The position numbers were made by a program, and so were the translations under genes. A model generated the notes under the pieces. That model had not been told where the DNA came from. It did no database searches and worked only from the letters and a program-made list of their open reading frames with translations. A stretch of 18,120 nt of DNA, taken from assembly GCA_039808325.1 (NCBI GenBank), contig JBDHSU010000085.1, positions 1 through 18,120 of the forward strand, written 5' to 3'. Origin of the DNA: JAFKKS01 sp039808325. Its GTDB lineage: Bacteria; Pseudomonadota; Alphaproteobacteria; Rhizobiales; Xanthobacteraceae. Below, piece by piece: positions 9,202-17,419 of this stretch (position 1 is its first letter; the number at the start of each line of letters is the position of its first letter).

Positions 9202-9444
9202 TTAGCGGATCACGTAGGGCAGGAGGCCGAGAAAACGCCCGCGCTTGATGGCGGCCGCGAGCTCACGCTGCTTCTTTGCCGACACCGCCGTGATGCGGCT
9301 CGGAACGATCTTGCCGCGCTCGGAGACGTAGCGCTGGAGCAAGCGGATATCCTTGTAGTCGATCTTCGGGGCGTTCGCGCCCGAGAACGGACAGGTTTTG
9401 CGGCGCCGGAAGAACGGCCGGCGGTTTCCACCCTGCATGCTCAT
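9202..9444 (-). CDS. rpsR: 30S ribosomal protein S18
   Basis: S18 binds the small-subunit platform as a heterodimer with S6. The 80-residue product carries the S18 core: KTCPFSG, IDYKDIRLLQRYVSERGKI, PSRITAVSAKKQRELA and a basic C-terminus ending LLPYVIR. Its ATG overlaps the rpsF stop (ATGA, 4 bp), implying translational coupling. A near-perfect Shine-Dalgarno AAGGAGGTG lies about 5 nt upstream of the ATG at 9444; a second ATG at 9438 is the alternative start. Length is normal. Confidence 0.98.
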   Translation of the reverse strand: MSMQGGNRRPFFRRRKTCPFSGANAPKIDYKDIRLLQRYVSERGKIVPSRITAVSAKKQRELAAAIKRGRFLGLLPYVIR

Positions 9445-9878
9445 GCTGCACCTCCTTCGGCGTCGTCACGCGGCCGGCGAGGTCCGTCACGATCGTCGCG
9501 GTCGTCACGGTCGCGGCGACGGTCCCCGCGCCGATCGTCGCGATCCCGGTCGCGATCGGCCTTGCGCATCATGGCCGACGGGCCTTCCTCAAGCTCGTCC
9601 ACCCGGATGGTCATGTAGCGGATCACGTCTTCGCTGAGATTCTGCTGGCGCTCGACCTCCTTGACGGCCGCCGAGGGGGCGTCGACGTTGAGGAGGGTGA
9701 AGTGCGCCTTGCGGTTCTTCCGAATGCGGTAGTTCAGGGACTTGACCCCCCAATACTCCGTTTTCGTGACCTTGCCGCCGCCTTGCTCGATGACGCCGGT
9801 ATATTGCGCGGTCAATTCCTCGACCTGCTGCGCGGTCAGATCCTGACGCGCGAGAAAAACATGCTCGTAGAGGGCCAT
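9441..9878 (-). CDS. rpsF: 30S ribosomal protein S6
   Basis: S6 pairs with S18 in the small-subunit platform. The 145-residue product has the ferredoxin-like S6 fold: ALYEHVFLARQDLT, the GGKVTKTEYWGVKSLNYRI loop, and HFTLLNVDAP leading to EDVIRYMTIRVDEL. After residue 105 it ends in a very charged Arg/Asp-repeat tail rather than the Glu-rich tail known from E. coli. The start at 9878 has AGGAAAGG upstream; the 29-codon open extension before it is not S6-like. It is the first gene of the operon and overlaps rpsR by 4 bp. Confidence 0.97.
   Translation of the reverse strand: MALYEHVFLARQDLTAQQVEELTAQYTGVIEQGGGKVTKTEYWGVKSLNYRIRKNRKAHFTLLNVDAPSAAVKEVERQQNLSEDVIRYMTIRVDELEEGPSAMMRKADRDRDRDDRRGDRRRDRDDRDDRDGPRRPRDDAEGGAA
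9458..9564 (-). repeat. Low-complexity repeat encoding the Arg/Asp tail of S6
   Basis: Imperfect tandem copies of short Asp-Arg codon units (GACCGC/GACCGT/GATCGC type on the coding strand) fill the end of rpsF and encode alternating Asp and Arg, about residues 105-140. Such repeats are prone to slippage, so tail length probably varies among close strains. Confidence 0.6.
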
Positions 9879-9965
9879 TGTGCCTTTCCTGTTTTCGCGC
9901 AGGCGGTTGCCTTCATCCGATAAAGAGGAAGCGCAGCCTGCTCGCTTGTCCCGGCGCCTAGCCAC

Positions 9966-9987
9966 TCGAGCCTTCGGAAAGGCTCGA
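9966..9987 (-). promoter_or_regulatory. Leader hairpin upstream of rpsF
   Basis: A perfect 9-bp stem (TCGAGCCTT paired with AAGGCTCGA) closes a 4-nt loop, TCCG when read in the rpsF direction. It lies 88 nt upstream of the rpsF start, inside the leader predicted from the promoter at 10096-10123. It is not followed by T residues, so a terminator is unlikely. S6:S18 leaders of other bacteria use a structured element with an exposed CCG; this loop contains CCG, but I cannot show the rest of that motif. Confidence 0.4.
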
Positions 9988-10095
9988 ATACCCGAGATGC
10001 GGATGCACGGGACGACAGGCCAATCGGCCCTGCCGCGCGCCCGAAAACGCGCAGCCGTCCGTTCAGCGCCCGACCGGGACGAAGCGGAAGCGCGC

Positions 10096-10123
10096 GTTAT
10101 ACGCAGTTGCCGGCGGAAGGCAA
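10096..10123 (-). promoter_or_regulatory. rpsF: Candidate sigma70-type promoter of the rpsF operon
   Basis: On the minus strand TTGCCT, a 16-bp spacer and TATAAC form a good vegetative promoter. A start near 10089 gives a leader of about 210 nt before rpsF, long enough for autoregulation. It lies just downstream of the small membrane-protein gene that ends at 10147. Confidence 0.5.
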
Positions 10124-10146
10124 GACCCAGGTGCCCGTCAGGGCGG

Positions 10147-10332
10147 CTATTTCATGCGCCGCATCACGGTGTCGAGCGAATAGCCGACCCCGACAAGGCC
10201 GGCGCCGGCCAGCCCGCCGACGATGATCGCATGGTCGCTCATGCCGAGGCCCGGGCCCATGACCCAATAGAGGCCGGCCGCGGCCATCACGGCCAACGCA
10301 AGGGGGACCACATAGCGCGTGACGGTCAGCAT
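10147..10332 (-). CDS. Small two-helix membrane protein, unknown function
   Basis: The 61-residue product (start MLTVTRYVVPLAL) has two hydrophobic stretches, about 6-24 and 33-50, separated by a short polar turn (GPGLGMSDHA), and ends in a basic MRRMK. It looks like an inner-membrane hairpin with a positive C-terminus on the cytoplasmic side. I do not recognise a family. The start is uncertain: an in-frame ATG at 10347 gives 66 residues, and the frame opens at 10422; none has a clear Shine-Dalgarno. It lies downstream of the peroxiredoxin gene on the same strand, with a strong hairpin between them. Confidence 0.55.
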   Translation of the reverse strand: MLTVTRYVVPLALAVMAAAGLYWVMGPGLGMSDHAIIVGGLAGAGLVGVGYSLDTVMRRMK

Positions 10333-10356
10333 GCGGCCATTGTGCATAAGACCGGC

Positions 10357-10378
10357 GCCGGAGGCCAGAACCTCCGGC
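10357..10378 (-). terminator. Stem-loop after the peroxiredoxin gene
   Basis: A perfect 8-bp GC-rich stem (GCCGGAGG with CCTCCGGC) around a 6-nt loop sits about 58 nt after the peroxiredoxin stop. The downstream minus-strand sequence has no real T-run. It could be a weak terminator or an mRNA 3'-end stabiliser separating the peroxiredoxin from the small membrane-protein gene. Confidence 0.4.
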
Positions 10379-10435
10379 CTTCGCGCCGCGATTTTCCGCC
10401 TCTTGTGGCGGGCCCGCCCCACCCGGCGGCGGATG

Positions 10436-11098
10436 TCAGCCGCGTGGCTGCGGGACGATCCGGATATAGGGCTTCGGCGAAGCCCAGCCGCCGGGATACT
10501 GTTTCTTCGCCTCGTCGTCCGACACCGAACCGGAGATGATGACGTCTTCGCCCTGTTTCCACTGCGCGGGTGTCGAGACCTTGTGCTTGGCGGTGAGCTG
10601 CAAGGAGTCGATGACGCGCAGAACCTCGTCGAAGTTGCGGCCCGTGCTCATCGGATAGACGAGGACCAGCTTGATCTTCTTGTCCGGCCCGATGACGAAG
10701 ACGTTGCGGACGGTCTGATTGTCGTTCGGCGTGCGCTTCGATACGTCGCCGGACGCGCTCGCCGGCAACATGCCCCAGGCTTTGGAAATGCTGAGGTCGG
10801 TGTCGCCGATCATCGGATAGTTCGGTGCGAAGCCCTGCGTTTCCTTGATGTCCTCGGCCCATTGGGAGTGCCGGTCGACCGGGTCGACCGACAGGCCGAT
10901 GATCTTGACGCCGCGCCGGTCGAATTCCGGCTTGATGCGCGCCATGTAGCCGAGCTCGGTGGTGCAGACCGGCGTGAAATCTTTCGGGTGCGAGAAAAGC
11001 ACGGCCCAGGAGTCGCCGAGCCAGTCGTGAAAACGGATCTTGCCTTCGGTCGTCTGGGCTTCGAAATCGGGGGCGGTGTCGCCAATCTGCAGGGCCAT
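10436..11098 (-). CDS. 1-Cys peroxiredoxin (Prx6-like)
   Basis: A cytoplasmic thiol peroxidase that reduces hydrogen peroxide and organic hydroperoxides. The 220-residue product has the Prx6-type active site HPKDFTPVCTTEL with the peroxidatic Cys45. This is the only cysteine in the protein, so there is no resolving cysteine and an external reductant is needed. Other subfamily marks are LSVDPVDRHSQW, YPMSTGRNFDEVLRVIDSLQ and a long C-terminal dimerisation arm. GGGAGAA lies about 6 nt before the ATG at 11098. It is transcribed divergently from pccA across 269 bp. The true reductant and substrate preference cannot be read from sequence. Confidence 0.93.
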   Translation of the reverse strand: MALQIGDTAPDFEAQTTEGKIRFHDWLGDSWAVLFSHPKDFTPVCTTELGYMARIKPEFDRRGVKIIGLSVDPVDRHSQWAEDIKETQGFAPNYPMIGDTDLSISKAWGMLPASASGDVSKRTPNDNQTVRNVFVIGPDKKIKLVLVYPMSTGRNFDEVLRVIDSLQLTAKHKVSTPAQWKQGEDVIISGSVSDDEAKKQYPGGWASPKPYIRIVPQPRG

Positions 11099-11152
11099 TG
11101 GAGTTCTCCCTTGTCTGGCAATGCGCTGAAATTCAACGGGAACTTACGCGGC

Positions 11153-11180
11153 CATATAGGGTGCTTCCGCAGCCGTCACC
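11153..11180 (-). promoter_or_regulatory. Candidate peroxiredoxin promoter
   Basis: On the minus strand GGTGAC, a 16-bp spacer and TATATG lie about 55 nt before the peroxiredoxin ATG. The -35 match is poor; the -10 is the only TATA-like box in the divergent spacer. No OxyR site could be recognised with confidence. Confidence 0.27.
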
Positions 11181-11367
11181 AGCGTAAACGTGACGCAGGA
11201 TGGGACATGCTGCGGACATGGTTCGGGCGAGAAGAAACCACTCCTTCGTGGCTTCAAGACGAACATTATTTTCGCCTGCCGCCGCCGTCGCCCGACGTTG
11301 ACATTTGGCTTTCTGCGCCGCAAAGCCGACGCAGTCCGATGTCCTTTCCCTCTAGCGTCCCCGTGTG

Positions 11368-13395
<2,028 letters not shown>

Positions 13396-13408
13396 CCTTG
13401 CTGACGGC

Positions 13409-13439
13409 CGCGAGGTCCCGGCGAAGCAGGGACCTCGCG
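13409..13439. terminator. Candidate bidirectional terminator between pccA and the MHS transporter
   Basis: A perfect 11-bp stem (CGCGAGGTCCC with GGGACCTCGCG) around a 9-nt loop lies 14 bp after the pccA stop and 57 bp after the stop of the convergent transporter gene. Neither side has a T-run, so it is either an atypical intrinsic terminator or a 3'-end stabiliser backed by Rho. Confidence 0.55.
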
Positions 13440-13495
13440 CTACGCATCCGGATTTCCGGCCTGCGCGCGAATGAGCGGGGCCGTGAGATGCTCCC

Positions 13496-14827
13496 CTATA
13501 CGTGCTGATACTCCTCCTGAATATCGCGGCCGGTGTAGTCGCTCATCAAGGCGGTGGCGATCAGCGTGATGACGGCGCAGGCCGCGATATAAATGGCGAT
13601 CGCGGTGGACGAGCCATAGACGCTGTACAGCCAGGTCGCGATCATCGGCGCCGGTCCGCCGGCGATGACGGAGGCCAACTGATAGCCGAGCGAGGCGCCG
13701 CTGTAGCGTAGGCGTCCGGTGAAGGATTCCGCGATCAGTGCCGCCTGCGGCCCGTACTGCATGTCATGCGGGACGAGCGAAAGCACGATGGCGAGGAAGA
13801 TCAGCACACTCGAACCGGTGTTGAGCAGCCCGAAATAAATGAAGCCGAAAACGCCGGTCACGAGCGCGCCGAGCATGTACATCGCCTTGCGGCCGATCCG
13901 ATCGGAGATATGGCCGAACAGAGGGATCGACACGAACGAAAAAATGGATGCGACGAGCACGGCGACGAGCAGGAAGTCGCGCGAGACGCTCAACGAGTGG
14001 ACGCCGTAGGCAAAGATGAAGGCCGTGAAAATGTAGAACGGCGCCTGCTCGGACGTGCGCGCGAAGGCGCTGAGCAGGATTTCCTTCGGCTGGCGCTTGA
14101 TCACTTCGAGGATCGGCATGCGCTCGATGCGGTGCTGTGCCTGAAGGCGGGCGAAGACCGGCGTTTCCATGATGCCAAGACGGATATAGAGGCCGATCGC
14201 CACCAGGATGAGGCTCAGCGCGAACGGAATGCGCCAGCCCCAGGCCAGGAACTGATCGCCCGACATCTGGCTGAAGGCGAGGACCGTGAGATTGGCGATG
14301 AAGAGCCCGCACGGCACGCCGAACTGCGGCCACGAGGCCACGAGGCCGCGCGAGTCGTTCGAGCGCGCCCATTCCATCGACATCAGCACCGAGCCGCCCC
14401 ACTCGCCGCCGACGCCGACGCCCTGGACGAAGCGCAGCACCGTGAGGATCACCGCGCCCCAGATGCCGATCTGATCGTAGGTCGGGACCAGCGCGACGGC
14501 GAAGGTCCCGAGTCCCATCAATATGAGCGTCGCGATAAGCGTCGACTTGCGCCCGATGCGATCGCCGAAATGACCGAAGATGGCCGCGCCGACCGGCCGC
14601 GCGGCGAAGCCCACGGCATAGATGGCGAAGGCTTCCAACGTGCCGGTGAGCGGGTCGGATTTCGGGAAAAACAGCTTGGCGAAAACGAGGCCTGCCATCG
14701 TGCTGTAGAGGAAGAAGTCGTACCATTCGATGGCCGTGCCGATCGTGCTGGCGACGACGGCGCGGCGCAGTTGCGCATGACGTTCGGGTTCGGACAGGGC
14801 AGGCGCAATAACAGTGGGGGAAGCCAT
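13496..14827 (-). CDS. MFS transporter, metabolite:H+ symporter (MHS) family
   Basis: The 443-residue protein has about 12 transmembrane helices and the MHS signatures: STIGTAIEWYDFFLY near residues 27-41, loop motif GHFGDRIGRKS (85-95), RFVQGVGVGGEWGG (132-145) and a second GHISDRIGRK copy at mid-protein. Relatives include ProP, KgtP and ShiA, which take up osmolytes, dicarboxylates or aromatic acids with protons; the substrate here is not determined. The start at 14827 has GGAG about 7 nt upstream and gives the usual N-terminus. The open frame extends 53 codons further with no conserved content. It converges on pccA. Confidence 0.92.
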   Translation of the reverse strand: MASPTVIAPALSEPERHAQLRRAVVASTIGTAIEWYDFFLYSTMAGLVFAKLFFPKSDPLTGTLEAFAIYAVGFAARPVGAAIFGHFGDRIGRKSTLIATLILMGLGTFAVALVPTYDQIGIWGAVILTVLRFVQGVGVGGEWGGSVLMSMEWARSNDSRGLVASWPQFGVPCGLFIANLTVLAFSQMSGDQFLAWGWRIPFALSLILVAIGLYIRLGIMETPVFARLQAQHRIERMPILEVIKRQPKEILLSAFARTSEQAPFYIFTAFIFAYGVHSLSVSRDFLLVAVLVASIFSFVSIPLFGHISDRIGRKAMYMLGALVTGVFGFIYFGLLNTGSSVLIFLAIVLSLVPHDMQYGPQAALIAESFTGRLRYSGASLGYQLASVIAGGPAPMIATWLYSVYGSSTAIAIYIAACAVITLIATALMSDYTGRDIQEEYQHV

Positions 14828-15049
14828 GGCGTGTCTCCATCGCCCCCTTGAGGAAGGGTTCCCGCTGGCGCGGGCGGCGAGATAACGCGCATGCATGCTT
14901 GCGGGTTGAGGCTGCGCCGCGTCTTCACTCGCATTTGATATCGCGCCTGGCGTCATGCGCGCTGGCGGCGCCGAGGGCGCGCCCACACCTCACTCATGCG
15001 CTACGGCCTCACGTCGATGCATTCGACGCCGGGGGCTATGGAGCCGATC

Positions 15050-15283
15050 ATGGGCAAGCTCTCGATGTTTGCGCTGGCGGGCGCTCTCGCCGCCGGTTTC
15101 CTGATCAATGCCGTTTCAGTGGAAGCGGCCGCGCTGCCCGCGCGGCATCATCACGTCGCGCATATGCATGTCACTCACGTACAGCGCGCGCTTTCGGCCG
15201 CGCCGAGCGCGTGCTGGAAATCGACCGATCCCGACAAGGGCGCGCAGCGTGCGGGCGAGGGCTATATGGCGCCATGCCCGTAG
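15050..15283 (+). CDS. Small exported His-rich protein
   Basis: The 77-residue product has a clear signal peptide (MGKLSMFALAGALAAGFLINA, cleavage probably after SVEA near 26) and a mature part of about 50 residues. This begins with a histidine cluster (His33, 34, 35, 38, 40, 43 with Met39) and ends with two cysteines (Cys55 and Cys76) that could form a disulfide. The layout suggests a periplasmic metal-binding peptide, but that is inference. Small rhizobial exported proteins with a CW...D..G...C ending look similar, from memory. GGAG about 7 nt upstream supports the ATG at 15050; ATG 15038 is an alternative. It is divergent from the MHS transporter and convergent with argC. Confidence 0.6.
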   Translation: MGKLSMFALAGALAAGFLINAVSVEAAALPARHHHVAHMHVTHVQRALSAAPSACWKSTDPDKGAQRAGEGYMAPCP

Positions 15284-15321
15284 GGCGTAACCGGGTGTTT
15301 CGCTTCCGGGATGATGTTGCG

Positions 15322-15359
15322 AGAAGCGGCCGGACGCATCGATGCCTCCGGCCGCTTCT
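15322..15359. terminator. Perfect 13-bp stem-loop between convergent genes
   Basis: AGAAGCGGCCGGA and TCCGGCCGCTTCT pair perfectly around a 12-nt loop that is itself nearly palindromic (GCATCGATGC), so the stem can extend past a mismatch. It lies 38 bp after the small exported protein gene and 21 bp after the argC stop on the other strand. It is the likely bidirectional terminator. T content after the stem is modest (CTTCTTCGTC on the plus strand). Confidence 0.65.
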
Positions 15360-15380
15360 TCGTCGCGGTGTCGCGCGTGC

Positions 15381-16439
15381 TCAGGGAAACAGCGCGACCT
15401 GTTCCAGGCCGGTCGTTTCCGGGTAGCCGAGCAGCAGGTTCATATTCTGCACGGCCTGGCCTGACGCGCCCTTCACCAGATTGTCGAGCGCCGAGATGAC
15501 GATGGCGCGGCCGGGAACACGATCCTTGGCGACGCCGATGAACGTCATGTTGGAGCCGCGCACGTGCCGCGTCTGCGGCGTCTGTCCGAACGGCAGCACG
15601 TGGACGAACGGCTCGTTCGCGTAGGCGTCGGAGAGTATGGCGTGCAGATCCTCCGGCGTCTTTCCGGATACGCCGCGCACATAGATCGTCGAGAGAATGC
15701 CGCGATTCATCGGCACGAGGTGCGGGGTGAACGTCACCGTCACGTCGCGGCCGGCGGCTTTCGAGAATTCCTGGTCGAGCTCCGCCATGTGCCGATGCTT
15801 GCCGACGCCGTATGCGTGGAAGCCTTCGGACACTTCCGAGAACAGCATCTCTTCCTTCGCCGAACGGCCGGCGCCGGTCATGCCCGACTTGGCATCGACG
15901 ACGATCTCGTCGAGATCGATGGCCTTGGCGCGGATCAGCGGAAGAAGGGGAAGCTGCGCGCAGGTGGTGTAGCAGCCGGGATTGGCGACGAGCTGCGCCT
16001 GCTTGATCTTGTCGCGATAGACCTCGACGAGGCCGTAGACGGCGCGCGGCTGGAGTTCCGGCGCGTGGTGCTCGTGGCCGTACCATTTGGCGTAAGCTGC
16101 CGCGTCGGTTAGCCGGAAGTCCGCCGAGAGGTCGACGATCTTCATCGACGGCACGTCGGCGAGCAGCGCCTTGATGACCTTCTGCGTGGTCGCGTGCGGC
16201 AGCGCGCAGAAGATGAGATCGAGCCCCGCGTTTTTCCAGTCGATGCCGTCGATCGCAACGAGCCGCGGAAGCGTGAAGGGCGCGAACTGGCCGAACACGT
16301 CGCGCATGTTCTGCCCCGCCTTGCGGTCGGCCGTCAGGAGCGCGATCTCGACGCGCGGATGGTTGAGCAAAAGCCGCACGAGTTCCGAGCCGGTATAGCC
16401 GGAGGCGCCGAGCACGCCGATTTTCGCTTTGGTCGTCAT
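15381..16439 (-). CDS. argC: N-acetyl-gamma-glutamyl-phosphate reductase
   Basis: ArgC reduces N-acetylglutamyl-5-phosphate to the semialdehyde with NADPH, the third step of arginine synthesis. The 352-residue product has the Rossmann motif GVLGASGYTGSEL (8-20), DLSADFRL (103-110), the catalytic cysteine in ANPGCYTT (Cys156), and HRHMAELDQE and TFTPHLVPMNRGI in the C-terminal domain. It is a full-length type I ArgC. The start at 16439 (MTTKAKIGVLG) has GAGG about 9 nt upstream; 10 further open codons upstream are not ArgC-like. It lies 20 bp after the PaiB-family gene, so the two are probably one transcript, headed by the Arg-rich leader described at 17174-17323. Confidence 0.97.
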   Translation of the reverse strand: MTTKAKIGVLGASGYTGSELVRLLLNHPRVEIALLTADRKAGQNMRDVFGQFAPFTLPRLVAIDGIDWKNAGLDLIFCALPHATTQKVIKALLADVPSMKIVDLSADFRLTDAAAYAKWYGHEHHAPELQPRAVYGLVEVYRDKIKQAQLVANPGCYTTCAQLPLLPLIRAKAIDLDEIVVDAKSGMTGAGRSAKEEMLFSEVSEGFHAYGVGKHRHMAELDQEFSKAAGRDVTVTFTPHLVPMNRGILSTIYVRGVSGKTPEDLHAILSDAYANEPFVHVLPFGQTPQTRHVRGSNMTFIGVAKDRVPGRAIVISALDNLVKGASGQAVQNMNLLLGYPETTGLEQVALFP

Positions 16440-16459
16440 TGTCTCAATCCTCGCAGGGC

Positions 16460-17113
16460 TTAATCGCAAAGGGCGGGCGCGTTTTCATAATTCAAATGCG
16501 GGCGCAGCGCGATCATGCGATCGGCAAGCTGGCGCGAGCCGGCATCCGGACGCTCTCCGAGCGCGGTCGCGACGGCCACATGGTCGGCGTCGCTCTTGTG
16601 CTGGTTGAGCTTGAGGATGCCCTCCACGGTCTCGACCATCAACGCGATTCCCACAATCGCCTTCATCAGGCCGGCCTTGCGGCCTGGCGTCACCGCTGCG
16701 GCGCTCCACGGCGGCTTCGGCGCCAAGCCGCTCTCGAACCTTTCGGTCAGGGCATCGAGATGCGCCGAGAGATTGCCGATGATCTGCACCGGGCCGGTGA
16801 GATGCACCGACTCATAGAGCCAGGTCGGCACCTGGTCTGGGCTCGCGTACCAGTCCGGGGAGACGTAGGCATCGTCCCCCGCGACGCCGACCAGCCAGGT
16901 GCCGCGACGTTCGGCGATCGCCGCGAGCGCGTTCGCGCGCGCGACGTGAAAGGTCAGGCGCGGGCTGCCGTCGGACGTGTAGTCGAGAAGGAAGGGCAGG
17001 GAGGACGCGACCGGCGCGCCGTCGTGGCAGGCCACGACGAGGCCGAATCCGCGCGCCGCCGCGAAGGCGAGGCTCGAGGCACGGTCGATTCGGAAGGCAG
17101 GGTGGACGTACAT
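16460..17113 (-). CDS. PaiB-family FMN-binding negative transcriptional regulator
   Basis: The 217-residue product matches the PaiB (FMN-binding split-barrel) family: MYVHPAFRID at the N-terminus, SSLPFLLDY, LTFHVARANALA (53-64), YVSPDWYASPDQVPTWLYESVHLTG (83-107) and KAIVGIALMVETVEGILKLNQHKSDADH (151-178). In Bacillus, PaiB is a repressor of sporulation and protease genes; many family members are uncharacterised and may simply be flavin proteins. The start at 17113 has GGAG about 7 nt upstream; 53 open codons before it lack family sequence. The ribosome binding site is partly covered by a possible weak stem (17119-17123 with 17148-17152). argC follows by 20 bp. Confidence 0.88.
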   Translation of the reverse strand: MYVHPAFRIDRASSLAFAAARGFGLVVACHDGAPVASSLPFLLDYTSDGSPRLTFHVARANALAAIAERRGTWLVGVAGDDAYVSPDWYASPDQVPTWLYESVHLTGPVQIIGNLSAHLDALTERFESGLAPKPPWSAAAVTPGRKAGLMKAIVGIALMVETVEGILKLNQHKSDADHVAVATALGERPDAGSRQLADRMIALRPHLNYENAPALCD

Positions 17114-17173
17114 GGCTGGGCTCCGAGAGAGGAGACCGCCGAAGGTCGAGCCGCAGGATTTGAGAAGAGAGTG

Positions 17174-17251
17174 TGCCGCGGAGCGATCTCCGGCGGCATC
17201 GGGGGGATCAGACGCGCGTGCGTGTCCCGGCCGCCGTGGCGATACGGCGGC
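17174..17251 (-). promoter_or_regulatory. Candidate arginine attenuator: alternative RNA hairpins upstream of paiB-argC
   Basis: Read in the transcribed direction, segment 1 (17251-17244, GCCGCCGT, made of Arg codons) pairs over 8 bp with segment 2 (17237-17230, ACGGCGGC). Segment 2 can instead pair over 7 bp with segment 3 (17197-17191, GCCGCCG), extended by CGGG/CCCG after a 2-nt bulge. Segment 3 is the 5' arm of a hairpin (17198-17188 with 17183-17174; 10 bp, one bulged C, loop ATCG) followed by a pyrimidine-rich CACTCTCTTCTC. A ribosome stalled on the Arg codons would mask segment 1 and favour 2:3 over the terminator. The U-tract is weak. This is structure seen by eye, not folded by program. 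Confidence 0.45.
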
Positions 17252-17285
17252 GGCGATCGAACAGAGGGGCAAGGTGCGTCGTCAT
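17208..17285 (-). CDS. Putative Arg-rich leader peptide (25 codons)
   Basis: A short ORF upstream of paiB-argC encodes a 25-residue peptide beginning MTTHLAPLFD, followed by four consecutive arginines (codons 11-14: CGC CGC CGC CGT) and two more near the end (GTRTRV, stop TGA). No Shine-Dalgarno precedes it. The predicted promoter places the RNA start only about 2-4 nt before its ATG, so it may be translated as a leaderless ORF, as known for the trpL leader of Sinorhizobium meliloti. Its role would be sensing Arg-tRNA supply for the downstream argC. An ORF this short in GC-rich DNA could arise by chance. Confidence 0.42.
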   Translation of the reverse strand: MTTHLAPLFDRRRRIATAAGTRTRV

Positions 17286-17294
17286 CGTGCGTGG

Positions 17295-17323
17295 CTGATA
17301 GCGCAGACGGTTGGAGGCGTCAA
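17295..17323 (-). promoter_or_regulatory. Candidate sigma70-type promoter of the leader-paiB-argC transcript
   Basis: On the minus strand TTGACG, a 17-bp spacer and TATCAG give a good vegetative promoter (5/6 and 4/6). Transcription would start near 17288, about 175 nt before paiB and almost at the ATG of the leader ORF. It lies just downstream of the terminator of the outer-membrane protein gene, where a new transcription unit is expected. Confidence 0.5.
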
Positions 17324-17356
17324 TTCCGCGTGGGGCAGGGACGGTCAGAGGAAGGG

Positions 17357-17394
17357 CAAAAGCAAAGGCCCCGGAGCAGGTGCCCCAGGGCCTT
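17357..17394 (-). terminator. Intrinsic terminator of the outer-membrane protein gene
   Basis: In the minus direction AAGGCCCTGG pairs with CCGGGGCCTT (10 bp, one T-G wobble) around a 10-nt loop, followed by TGCTTTTGCC. It starts 26 nt after the stop at 17420. It is the best Rho-independent terminator in the window and separates this gene from the paiB-argC unit. Confidence 0.8.
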
Positions 17395-17419
17395 CGCCGA
17401 TAAATCCGTTGATTGCGGA

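Noticed and set aside
9967..9986. Hairpin upstream of rpsF as an intrinsic terminator
   Set aside because: No T-run on either side and it lies inside the predicted rpsF leader; recorded as a leader structure instead.
13766..14851. 361-codon plus-strand frame opposite the MHS transporter
   Set aside because: Highly charged shadow sequence; the transporter frame has membrane helices and family motifs.
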